A stretch of DNA of 64,000 bases from Cylindrotheca closterium (taxonomy: Eukaryota; Bacillariophyta; Bacillariophyceae; Bacillariales; Bacillariaceae). The stretch spans positions 148,119-212,118 of the forward strand of contig CAKOGP040002169.1 of NCBI GenBank assembly GCA_933822405.4, in the 5' to 3' direction. Position numbers and translations under genes: made by a program. The notes beneath the pieces are model-generated. The model was not told where the DNA came from, did not search any database, and worked only from the letters and a program-made list of their open reading frames with translations. How positions within the stretch are numbered: position 1 is the stretch's first letter; every line of letters begins with the position of its first letter. This document shows positions 11,096-21,235 of this stretch, in pieces.

Positions 11096-11131
11096 GGTAC
11101 CAGGTACCTGGTACCACGGTACCGCGGTACC
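11096..11131. repeat. Tandem KpnI-type palindromes
   Basis: A perfect 20-base palindrome at 11096-11115, built from GGTACC-AGGTACCT-GGTACC, is followed by a perfect 14-base palindrome ggtaccgcggtacc at 11118-11131. It lies about 370 bases 5' of the cyclase gene start. Could form a cruciform or bind a dimeric factor; function unknown. Confidence 0.7.
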
Positions 11132-11498
11132 AGCAGGTTGTACCCGAAGTAAGATAAAAGGCGTTTCTGTTGTTTTTCGCCGCGCGGGGACAAATCTGGT
11201 ATTTCGCTTCGCATTCCAATCAGGAACTTTGCACTTTTTTTTACCCGGTGACCAGTTTTTTGAAAGGCCCATCCTCATATATATGTTATGAGTTTCTTAT
11301 TGGGCGGAGATCTTTCTCAAAGATTTCTTCTCATTTATCGGAACAGTTACTAAAATATTGTTCGTCAGTCATATCACAAAACCAATTATTGCGTTATATA
11401 TGCGAATTGAGGAGTAGGAAGGTTTTTCTTCTTGCTTTTGTTGTTCAACTGGTGAGGAAAGCAGAAGCAAAGCAGAAGCACACAATTTTTGTGGAACC

Positions 11499-14400
11499 AT
11501 GTCCTACGCTTCATCTGACAGCTCTCTCGATGACTCAAAATCCCTCTCAGGGGCTAGCAGTACAATGTACAGCACTTCTCCATCCTTTGCAGTTGACGAA
11601 GATGACACCTTTATCGATTCATCAAAGGCGTCAACGAGGCGGAGGCAAGGGAGACAGGAATCACAAGCGTTGCTCGACTTCTTTGCGAGAGATAGGAAAG
11701 TCGCATGGCTGCGTCGTTTAATCTATCTCGCCATTCTCTTGCTTGGTCTTGGGGTTGCGCTTTTGGTGTATTTTGCGATTGAGAACGAAGAAAAGCAAGC
11801 ATTCGAAAACCACTTCCAAGAGGATGCAACTCAAGTTCTTCAGTCCTTTACGTTGACAATTGATTTGGCGTTTGGTGCTCTGAACACGTTTGCACTGAAC
11901 ATTGCTTCATTTGCCAGAGCAACGAACCAAACTTGGCCCAACGTCACCGTGCCTGATTTTGGCGCCAAAGCTGAAACCACTCGAGGTACGGCGTATGCAT
12001 GTACTTGGGGTGCTGGAGTATTCGTTCTTTGTTTGTCTCACCGACTTTGCTGCTTCAATCTAGCTCTGTCCAAGGCCCTTTATCTAGGCCTTTATATGAA
12101 CGTTCAGGCGGAGGAAAGGAACCAGTGGGAAGCTTACACAGCTGAGAATGGGAGGACCTGGGTTCAGGAATCACTAGAGTTCCAGAAGAGGCAAAATCTT
12201 GTCCAAGATCAACTTGCTAATGTGGGTGTCTCAAGTATGGAAGATGTTATGTTTTGGGATGTGATATTCGACTACGATGAGTATGAGAAGCCTGAAGAAC
12301 AATGGGGAGAAGGCGGTACAAATCTAACAGGGCCGTATTTGCCTTTCTGGCAGAACTCTCCAATGATACCAGTTGAGCCACCATACAAGTAAGTCTTCTT
12401 GAGTAAATTATCTAACCAGCAGGGCGATAACTCTAACATAGTGCCGCCTGAAAAAGTTGGGATCTTTATAGCTGGCCTGGAACGGGAGAAGTTCCACAGA
12501 TCTTTAAAGACCACAACCCCATTTTTTCAGAGACGTATTTGATCGCTGAAGAACACGAGGCCGAAGTATTGGAGGAAATAAAGGCATCGGAACCTTTCCA
12601 CGAAGCGTACATTCAGACAGGCGAGGAAGCGTTGGTAAGTTCAGCGATAGGTTCGAGCGCTTAAAACTCAAATGAAGCCATATCTGATTTGCCTAACAAA
12701 ATCAATCTCGTGCAATTCGTTGCGGCGATCGAAGGCCCCGATTTTCGATCTTTATTACCCTATCATTCCGGAAATGGCAGATTGGGTACAGGTGCCGTTC
12801 GATAATGGAGAGTACATTCCGTCAGATCATCGTGTTGGAGCTATTATTGTTGCGGCTTCCTATTGGCGAGACTGGATCAAAGGAATCCTACCAGAGGGTG
12901 AGTTATCAATGTTGATAGTATTCATGTGAATTCCAGTACAAATACTGACCACTGGCGCCATACTGTTGCAATCTAGGCCGAGATGGCGTGATCATCACTT
13001 GGACGAGCCCCTGTGCACCTTCCTTCACCTATCAGATTGACGGACCTGATGTGATATACTTGGGAGTAGGAGAGGGGCACGAAGATAAGTTTAGTCATAT
13101 GAATGTGAAAGCTACATACAAAGACTTGACGAGTAATGCCTTCAACACTCAAATTTACACCGGAATTCCTTTGAGTTCCGATCCGATTTGTCCTTTCACT
13201 CTCAATTTGTACCCGTCAACATTGATGGAAGAAAAGTTTCGTTCTGGACGGCCTCTACTCTTCTCCATATTGACGATTGGCCTGTTCATGGTCGCTGCAT
13301 TGGCTCTGTATGCATACGACTACCACGTAGAGCAGCGAAAGCGAAACCTCGTAGAGACCGCAGAGAAGACTGACGCGATTGTCTCCAACATGCTTCCTGC
13401 AAATGTCCGAGACATTCTTTACCACAATGTGGTCGACGATGAATCGATATCAAATAATGATGATGACAAGGGTGTTCACTCAATGTTCAAGGGTAGCGTG
13501 ATCGCAGAGCTGTATCCAAGCGCAACCATTGTTTTTGCTGATATTTCCCGCTTCACCGCGTGGTCTTCGACTCGGGAACCAACACAAGTGTTTCATCTTC
13601 TGGAGGTTCGTACAGTATTCGTCTGTTGACTTGCTGCAGCTATGACCCTTGCTTACACTCTACCATTATATTTACGCCACAGACTGTTTACGCAAGCTGG
13701 GACAAGATTGCCTATCGTTATGATGTCACCAAGATCGAAACTGTTGGAGGTACGTGAGATGATGATATGCTTCATTCTGCATCCTAGCCACCATTACAAG
13801 CTTTGTCTAACCACTACAATGTGTGTACAGACTGCTACGTTGCCGTATCTGGAATTCCAGCAGCGCAAGAGGGTCATGCTTTGGCTGCTGCTCGATTCGC
13901 AAGAGACATCATCGCCGAGTGGTCAGATCTTGCGACAAAATTGGAGGTCTCGCTTGGGCCAGATACTGCGGATCTGAAGGTTAGAATCGGTATTCACTCT
14001 GGTCAAGTTACTGCGGGTGTTCTGCGAGGCACCATGGCTCGCTACCAGCTTTTTGGCGATACTGTCAACACGTGTTCCAGAATCCAAACAAGCTCCGATC
14101 CGGGGCGCATTCATGTTTCAACTGCGGCCGCCGAGCTGCTGCTTGCAAAAGGAAAGGCGAGCTGGCTACGAAAACGCAAGGGAACTGTCAGGCTACGAGG
14201 AAAGGGTGACGTTGAAACGTACTGGCTGGCACTCAAGACCACCAGACGAGTCGTCAATGGCAAGCGGACGTCCAGTGAGTCATTGGGCCAGATGATTATG
14301 ATCGAAGAGCATGACGGAGACATTGAAGAAGACACGAAATCTGACTCTGAGCTGGAAGACTGGGACAACTTTGGCGATCTTGACGAAGCGGATGCTTCAG

Positions 14401-15617
14401 GAGACAAGGTGAAGCGTTTGGTTGACTGGAACGCCAACTTACTGGCCGACCTCATTAAGCAAATCTTATCAGCGCGTGATTTGTCGTTGGCATCTGATCC
14501 TACTATTCTCACTGCCAGAGAAAAGACCATTGGTCATGGTGGCACAGTACTGGAAGAGTTCAAGGACATCATCGAGGTATCGCCAGGAGATGCAGTTGAC
14601 AGCGAAGGGAGCAAAGACAGGAATATTACTCAATTTGATGAAATCGCAATCGATCAACTGCGAGATTTTCTTTCGCAGGTAGCCAGTATGTACCAATCCA
14701 ACCATTTCCATAACTTTGAGCATGCAAGCCACGTCACAAGCTCTGTCCGAAAACTTTTGTCTCGTATTGTCATGGTGGGCAACGAAATCAAAGATCGAAG
14801 TGGGCATTCCTATGGCATTACTTCGGATCCCCTCACCCAATTTGTGGTGGTCCTGTCAGCGGTAATCCATGACTGTGATCATCCCGGAGTTCCAAATGCC
14901 ACATTGGTCTCAGAGAATACTGATGCTGCGATCCTGTACAATGGGAAGAGCGTTGCCGAGCAGAAAAGTGTAGACCTTTGCTGGGGTCTTCTGATGGAAC
15001 CAAGCTTTGCCAAGCTCCGGTCGTGCATCTATCACAATGAAGCTGAGCTGTTGCGTTTCAGACAGTTGCTAGTGAATATTGTCATGGCGACTGATATTGC
15101 AGACAAAGAACTTGGTGCTTTGCGCAAGGCTCGATGGAAGGTGGCCTTTGCGGAGGACTCTCCAGATGGTACCACCGCCATGGCCGACAAGAATCGCAAG
15201 GCAACCATTGTTCTGGAGCACTTGATCCAAGCTTCCGATGTCTGTCACACCATGCAGCACTGGCATATTTTCCGCAAGTGGAACGAAAGGCTCTTCTTTG
15301 AAATGTACTTGGCATACAAGCAGGGTCGATCATTGGTAGATCCTCGGGAGAACTGGTATGAGAGTGAGATTGGCTTCTTCAACTTCTACGTGATTCCGTT
15401 GGCGAAGAAGCTTGAAACTTGTGGTGTCTTTGGGGTATCTAGTCACGAATACTTGGAGTATGCAACTGCCAACAAGGAACAGTGGATCCTTGAAGGGAAG
15501 GCATGCTTGGAAGAGTACCAGAAGAAGTTTGAGTCGGAGATAGGGGATGGTGGGGATACATCAGCTACAAATAAGAAGCTGCACGAAATGAAGAAAGGAA
15601 AGAAAGAGGAAGTCTAG
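11499..15617 (+). CDS. Membrane guanylate cyclase fused to class I cyclic-nucleotide phosphodiesterase
   Basis: Bifunctional cyclic-nucleotide enzyme able in principle both to make and to hydrolyse cNMP. Exons: 11499-11985, 12064-12388, 12472-12634, 12735-12897, 12977-13605, 13683-13749, 13831-15617. All introns are GT-AG, phases agree and the sum is 3621 bases (1206 residues). Order: cytosolic N-terminus; membrane helix ~72-93; extracytosolic sensor-like region to ~470 (CHASE-like, weak); second helix ~472-495; class III cyclase ~558-740; PDE ~840-1140. Cyclase metal aspartates are Asp568 (VFADIS) and Asp612 (ETVGDCY). Glu608 favours GTP, but the other guanine-recognition position, normally Cys, is Gln684 (RYQLFGDTVN). 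PDE metal sites: HNFEH starting at His905, HDCDH at 958-962, and ASDVCH downstream. This architecture is known in diatoms. Substrate (cGMP versus cAMP) is not settled by sequence. Confidence 0.93.
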
Positions 15618-17274
15618 GAAGTAGTAGAGGAAGAAGCGAAGGTCAACTTATAGAGTGTACACTGTACAATATAACTGAGGAAACACTAATTGTGCTTTGT
15701 GTTGTGTTGTTTTGTGATATCTGATGAAGGTCAGTGCTTTCAATCACTTGTTCGATCTGTGACGCATCAACAATATCAATCACACCGCAGCAATCGCAGA
15801 CTGTCTATTGATAGCCAACTGTCTGTTCTTCCGTGGAGGATGATATGATTCATCCTGTGATGTGGCTCTCAGGCGAGGCTTGCGATCCAAAGGACTCTCT
15901 TACGTCCATATACGGTACTGCTTACAGCAGCATATCAGAAAGTTGCTCGCCTACCAGGTTATAGGCCTTGTACAGATGTCACCTATGTTGAGGTGGGAGG
16001 GAAACAAACAAATCTATTTGTCTTGATGTATACTAATCGGACTTCTTCTTGTTGGCTGCGTCTAGGCCTCTGGTGCTGACGAGCAGCAATGTACTGCAAG
16101 GTGGTGTCGAATCCGCTCTGCCTTCGTTAGAGGAATGTTTCAGTGATTGGAGTAATGAAAAAGCAAATAAATGAGTTTTGCGTAATAATCGAAATTGTAG
16201 TTCAATGCTGAAGGATACAGAAACTTGCTTTCTATTTTAGAGTGGTGGTCAAAGTACTTGTACGCGATACCGGTGTATAGGTATGCTCGCTGCGCTTTTA
16301 AATGGTACATTCTCTGATTATACTTCGACTACAGACGAAGGTATAAAAAAGAGATTCAATTTGGCTCGCAGAGTAGTAGATGAGCCCGCGCAATATCGAC
16401 AATCAACTTTACGGTTGGACAGGAGGAATGATACCTATAATGAAAAATATGTATAGTATAGTCACTATACTGCGAAATACAGATTCATAAACCAATACAC
16501 TCTGTAAGTGACTTTCTCCAATCTGCTTATTCCGCTTGGCATTTCTGGTCTCGACGCTCATTAATTATCTACTGAGGCTTCTCCTTACACTACATGAATT
16601 TGAAACTGACCTACGTCAGCGATATCTTCGAAATGGTTTGGCAAAAGCATGGTGTAATCTCCAGTACCGGGACCATGTAATGAGTACCTTTTAGTTTCGC
16701 CATGACATTTTGAGGATGCGTCATGATAGATCGATGAGGCTTCTAGAGGGTGGTTGTCTATTCGTGGATACAGATTGGCTGCTGCCATCGATTTTTGGTT
16801 ATGATAATTGCTACTCTGTATCAGCTGGCCCAGATTACAAAGTCAGATTCATGGGCGCCTACTGTAAGTGGAGTATCACTATCCAAGCTGGGGCTTCGAC
16901 AAAGTGTCATGTCATGAGAATATTTCGAAATTTACTACGTTTTTGACATCGCTTTTTAGACGTTTACCAACTTAGGAAAGATCACTTCGATGTACGCTTT
17001 GGAGGAAACGCAAAGATTCCCATGCCGTTCAAGGATGGTTTTCGATCCTTCTGACCATAGCTGCGATGAATGCCTTCAATTGGGTTCTTACATCTCAGCG
17101 TTCTTGGAATGACACAAGTAGGTCAGTGTTCTACTAATACTGCTAACTTTACTAATCCTTTGGTAGCATTATTTGAATAGTGTATGTTACCTTCCATATC
17201 AGGCGCTTTTGAGACAAACATATATTCAATACCTTGTGGGTACAATGGAGCAGGCTTCCCAACAAGCCCAATCC
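15618..17274. other. Long intergenic region, one possible dispersed-repeat copy
   Basis: No ORF with family resemblance on either strand. A short stretch at 16260-16335 resembles a repeat also seen near 18370-18475 and 20447-20545. The rest shows nothing I can assign. Confidence 0.5.
16260..16335 (+). repeat. Possible third copy of a dispersed repeat (weak)
   Basis: Contains GCGCTTTTaaATGG followed by a GACTACAGAC end, like the two clearer copies at 18363 and 20447. The match is short and could be chance. Confidence 0.25.
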
Positions 17275-18288
17275 TTAGATAGTCAATAGCTGTCTTGTTT
17301 CCACAAAGACTCCCACCAGGGATGCCGCCTGTATCCTCTCGTCGGTCCCGCTTGCCAAACGATGTTCGACTTGGGACATTCCATTCAGCAACTTTGCAAG
17401 AGGCGCAGAATCCAATTTCATGTCAATCAGTTTGGCAGCCAAGTCGTGCAAAATGTCCGACAAGGCGTATCCCTTCCCAGAGCACATGCCGGTAATATTG
17501 GTAAAGGCAGTTTGCATGGTTTCGTTCAAGAGACAGTTGAGGATTTCGTCAATATCTCTGGGGAGAGGGGCTCCAGAGGTCAAGTAGACGTTGTTTTCGT
17601 CCACTTCCTTGTGAGACATGGCAGTCGATTGCAACAAGTTCAAAACGCGACGCATATCACCGCCACTCAATCGCAAGACGGCCTTCATTCCATCTTCAGA
17701 AAGAGCAACATTTTCAGCTTTGGCAACCTCTTCCAATCGAGATTGAATTTGGTTCTGAGCCAGTGGGGCAAATCGGAATCTTGTGCATCGAGACTGAAGC
17801 GCAGGAATAATCTTGGAAACGTAGTTGCAAATGAGGCAAAAGCGGGCATTCTTGGTATACTTTTCAATGACTCGACGCAATGCAAATTGGGCATCGTTAG
17901 TCATGGCATCAGCTTCGTCTAGAATGATCAATTTGACTCCATTGTTGAAGAGTTGCTTGGTTCCAGCAAACTCCTTAATTTCGTTACGAACCACGTCAAT
18001 ACCACGGGCATCACTGGCATTGAGCTCCAATGTCATACCACTGTAAGACTTTCCGTACATTCTCTTGGCGGCTGCGACAATAGTACTAGTCTTTCCTGTT
18101 CCAGGAGGTCCGTAGAGGAGCAAGTGAGGGAGGTTGTCGCTGTCAATCAGGTTGGTGATAATGTTGATGATTTCTTCGTGCGCGACCAAATCCTCTAGAC
18201 GTTGAGGACGGTACTTCTCTACCCAGGGAAGTTGGACATCACTAGATTTATTGATGGATGGATCGACTTGCATGGAACTCGCGGTCAT
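17275..18288 (-). CDS. RFC5: Replication factor C small subunit (human RFC5 / yeast Rfc3 type)
   Basis: 337 residues, full length for a small clamp-loader subunit. RFC opens PCNA and loads it on primer-template DNA during replication and repair. Walker A GPPGTGKT is at 60-67, Walker B IILDEAD with DEAD at 124-127, and the SRC arginine-finger motif at 166-168 in LQSRCTRFRF. Sensor-2 region GGDMRRVLNLLQ follows, then the C-terminal collar domain. Sequence such as RFCLICNYVSKIIPALQSRC places it with human RFC5/yeast Rfc3 rather than RFC2 or RFC4. Start ATG 18288; a second Met five codons in could also serve. Single exon. Confidence 0.95.
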   Translation of the reverse strand: MTASSMQVDPSINKSSDVQLPWVEKYRPQRLEDLVAHEEIINIITNLIDSDNLPHLLLYGPPGTGKTSTIVAAAKRMYGKSYSGMTLELNASDARGIDVVRNEIKEFAGTKQLFNNGVKLIILDEADAMTNDAQFALRRVIEKYTKNARFCLICNYVSKIIPALQSRCTRFRFAPLAQNQIQSRLEEVAKAENVALSEDGMKAVLRLSGGDMRRVLNLLQSTAMSHKEVDENNVYLTSGAPLPRDIDEILNCLLNETMQTAFTNITGMCSGKGYALSDILHDLAAKLIDMKLDSAPLAKLLNGMSQVEHRLASGTDERIQAASLVGVFVETRQLLTI

Positions 18289-18362
18289 GTTGCTTTTAAT
18301 TCTCGGTTATAATGCCGTGATGAAAGCAGAGGAGCCGCAATAATAATTAAGTTTGTTTCTGT

Positions 18363-18475
18363 ATGTTGTGTTATAAAAATGCTGATGCCTGTCTGTTACC
18401 CGCGCTTTTCTATTTTGACAAACAATACAATGCAATTTGGCGCGCTTTTAGATGGACTACTTTGACTACATGTAG
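18363..18475 (+). repeat. Dispersed intergenic repeat, copy 1
   Basis: Shares GTTGTG..TAAAAATGC(T/C)GATGCCT, GCGCTTTT and a TTAGACTACA-like end with 20447-20545, with indels between the blocks. No coding capacity. May be a relic of a small non-autonomous element. Confidence 0.45.
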
Positions 18476-19547
18476 AACGACACCGCATGACCGAATGGAG
18501 ATTCCGAATGAATCAACCGATGGGAGCATAGGGTATATAGTTGACGATTCACCACGTCCAATTCCACTTCGACATATCCAAAACCAAATAACCTCTTTCA
18601 AACTGAGCCATTTCTGACTCTTTGTTGTCACAAAAGCAAAGTTTTGGAAAGCAAATTCAACACGAAAGATCGGGCGATCCACCAATGCTCACCATAGCAA
18701 AAAGGGTTCGTCGTATTGAGACAGCAACACGTTTTTCCCCCCTGAAACGCGACGAACATCTCACCGAATACTGCTCGTCAAGGCCAAAGTTTGGTTGTTA
18801 GAGATTTTGATAGAGCCTTTCCAGTATTGAACAACTTATCAGAACCACAAATGGTCCTTGTCGCCGAGAATTTTGTCTATGGCACAATTTTTTTACCTCA
18901 GTACTTTCGATCTCAAACGAGAAACAAATGTGTTTCCTATTCGCAAAGCCCTTAGGCAAGTCAAAGATCCAAAGGGACCCCAATCAATGACAGCACGGAC
19001 AAACGATCTGTTGACGAAATTGGATTTTGTTCCCTTCCACCCCAGGAGAATCAGCAAACGGATCAACGCTTTTCCTTTCGCCCTCTATAAACGCTCAAAT
19101 CCACATCAGTTCCTCAAAGCCAAGGGAATCAATGCAGAAGTGAAAAATAAGCGGATGAAAAAATCAATCCATGGACCAGTATCGTGATGACGCATCCATT
19201 ATTTCTTCGATACTCATCCTACCGTAAGAGATGCATTCTTCTCCAAACCGTACCTTCAAGTGGCGCATCACCAGCTTGGGTAGCCCTATATCAAGAATGA
19301 GGGCTCAGCCACAACCGCTGGCGACTCACTTGTCGATAGACGTGTTATCTGCGAACTTGATGACTCTTCATTTGAATAACTTTGAATACGCGTGAAGTTG
19401 TACCAATCCATACTGTACATAACATCATCATTTTCATCTACTGAAGTCTCAATTTCACATCTTCATTTTGAAACAACCCAGGAAATCTTTGTCGCTGTGC
19501 CATGAAAAACGGGACGCCAAGGCGACTCCTTGCCTACTACAACTTCG
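18476..19547. other. Intergenic, nothing firmly assigned
   Basis: The best frame is a 109-codon plus-strand ORF at 18858-19187, rich in Lys/Arg, with no recognisable domain and no supporting context. I do not call it a gene. Confidence 0.4.
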
Positions 19548-20178
19548 TTATCCAATAAGCATATTCGGCCTGGTGTCATTCGAGGGTTCTAATACCAAGC
19601 GGTCAATCAATTCAAAACACTCAATTGGTTCTCCTCGGTTCATCCACCGTACGATCTCTCCTCCTTTTTCTATGCTTCTCATGCATCGTAGGACACGATT
19701 CCGTGTCAAATATACGTTGCAACTACCTCTATCTTCGGTTACTCTAGCAAATGCTCCTCCAAGTGAAAGCATTTTTGTCTCCTCCTCGTATTGCGATAGA
19801 AAAAGCACAGCATCTCCTAATCAAAATTCCTTAAATGCAAACCACCGTAGCCCATCATTCTCGTCCACCAAAAGTTCAACAACTGTATCATGTTTAAACC
19901 GCGATCCGTTGATCATGGCATACAAACGATAACCTCTCGATTTTAAGATTGGAAGGCCGTAGTTTTCTCCCCCCATGAAGAAAGCACCCTCCAGAAAAAC
20001 AACCCTCGATTTCCTTTCCGGTGACTCTCTTTTCATCAAAATATTCTGCTGGAAGACTCCATCCAGATGAAGACTTCGCTGATGCTTCCACACCATTCCT
20101 GTAGATATGTTGTATCCTAAACTCCTCATACCAGTACTCCCACTGTCCCGGTTCATTGACCGTCTCCAACAAGGTCAT
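19548..20178 (-). pseudogene. Decayed or mis-framed gene of unknown family
   Basis: Coding-like sequence on the minus strand falls into pieces. From ATG 20178, MTLLETVNEPGQWEYWYEEF runs to about 19990 (…GKEIEG), then a frame change leads into FFMGGENYGLPILKSRGYRL and …LRWFAFKEF. One in-frame TGA at about 19821 follows, after which the same frame continues with LGDAVLFLSQYEEETKM to a stop at 19548. No convincing GT-AG intron removes both defects; a 30-base GT…AG around the TGA is too short. Either a pseudogene or a real gene with sequencing errors. Confidence 0.4.
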
Positions 20179-20446
20179 TTTTCGTTGCACAACGACTATT
20201 ATGTTCGTGCAAAAATCTCTTGAGACGAAACGAAGTTCTCATCCTAAAATAAATTGTTGCTGAATAATCTGTTCTTTTTTGAAAAAGGAGACTTCAACCC
20301 ATATAGTACTCTAAAGGGAAAAGGCGACCAGTCTACGAAAATGCGAAGGGATGTTGTCTTGAGAAAGGAGGAGAGGGTGACGTTGATACCGGTATAATAC
20401 TTACTACCGGGTAGAAGAGTTGTCAACGGCAAACTGAAGAATGATG

Positions 20447-20545
20447 GAAGTTGTGTAAAAATGCCGATGCCTATCGATACTATATCTATGTTGCCAGCGC
20501 TTTTGGTGCGCTTTTGAATAAACCACTTAGACTACAGTGACATCG
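20447..20545 (+). repeat. Dispersed intergenic repeat, copy 2
   Basis: Matches 18363-18475 in block order: GTTGTGTAAAAATGCCGATGCCT, then two GCGCTTTT units, then TTAGACTACAG. Same orientation, 2.1 kb away. Flanks are unrelated. Confidence 0.45.
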
Positions 20546-21235
20546 ATGTTATGGTTGCCATCACCACTGAGATTAAGCCGAATAACACTGAGTCAATGTG
20601 TACGTTGCTAGGTCAATTATCAAATTTCAATCTAGATTTGTGCGGATAGTTTCGTGCTAGACTTACACTACAGTAGCAAGAACATCCAAGCCACTACTAC
20701 CTACTACTACAATTGTTGGTTATTTACTGCTCAGCACACGAAGCATCAATGCAAGAGATCGTTGATGCCGTCATAGTAGAGAATACTCCTACTGTTGGAC
20801 GTCCTGCGAAAAACCTGACACAGCAGGGTCTGACAAAATATTTTTCTTTGGCCATAATCTTTTTGTTGCTTGTGGACGATAGTTGCAAGCTAAAATTGGC
20901 GTTTTTTCGTTTGTCAGCGTATCGAGTTTCGCCATATTTTCATGCTCGCGCGATGTGATTCTTCTGAATTTATGTGAACAAACTTCCGATCAATATCTAA
21001 ATCGATAAGTAACTTTGTCGTATTCGACACGATACGCTTCGAATGAGACACATCGGAAAGGGAAGCTCGAATCCCACATAACGATGTTTGCGCCGACCCA
21101 AGATCCACGAACAAAAACTATGGACAACCAAGAAACAAAAATCGCGACTCCACAAATCGCCAAATCCTTTCTGTTTGCCAAGCTCACACAAACAAACTTT
21201 GGTACAGCACAGAAAGCTTTTTAAAATCAGCAATC
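20546..21235. other. Intergenic, nothing recognised
   Basis: Short frames only. The last ~100 bases are probably the leader of the gene at 21236. Confidence 0.5.

Noticed and set aside
18858..19187. 109-codon plus-strand ORF, Lys/Arg-rich
   Set aside because: No domain, no splice or context support; could arise by chance in this AT-rich spacer.
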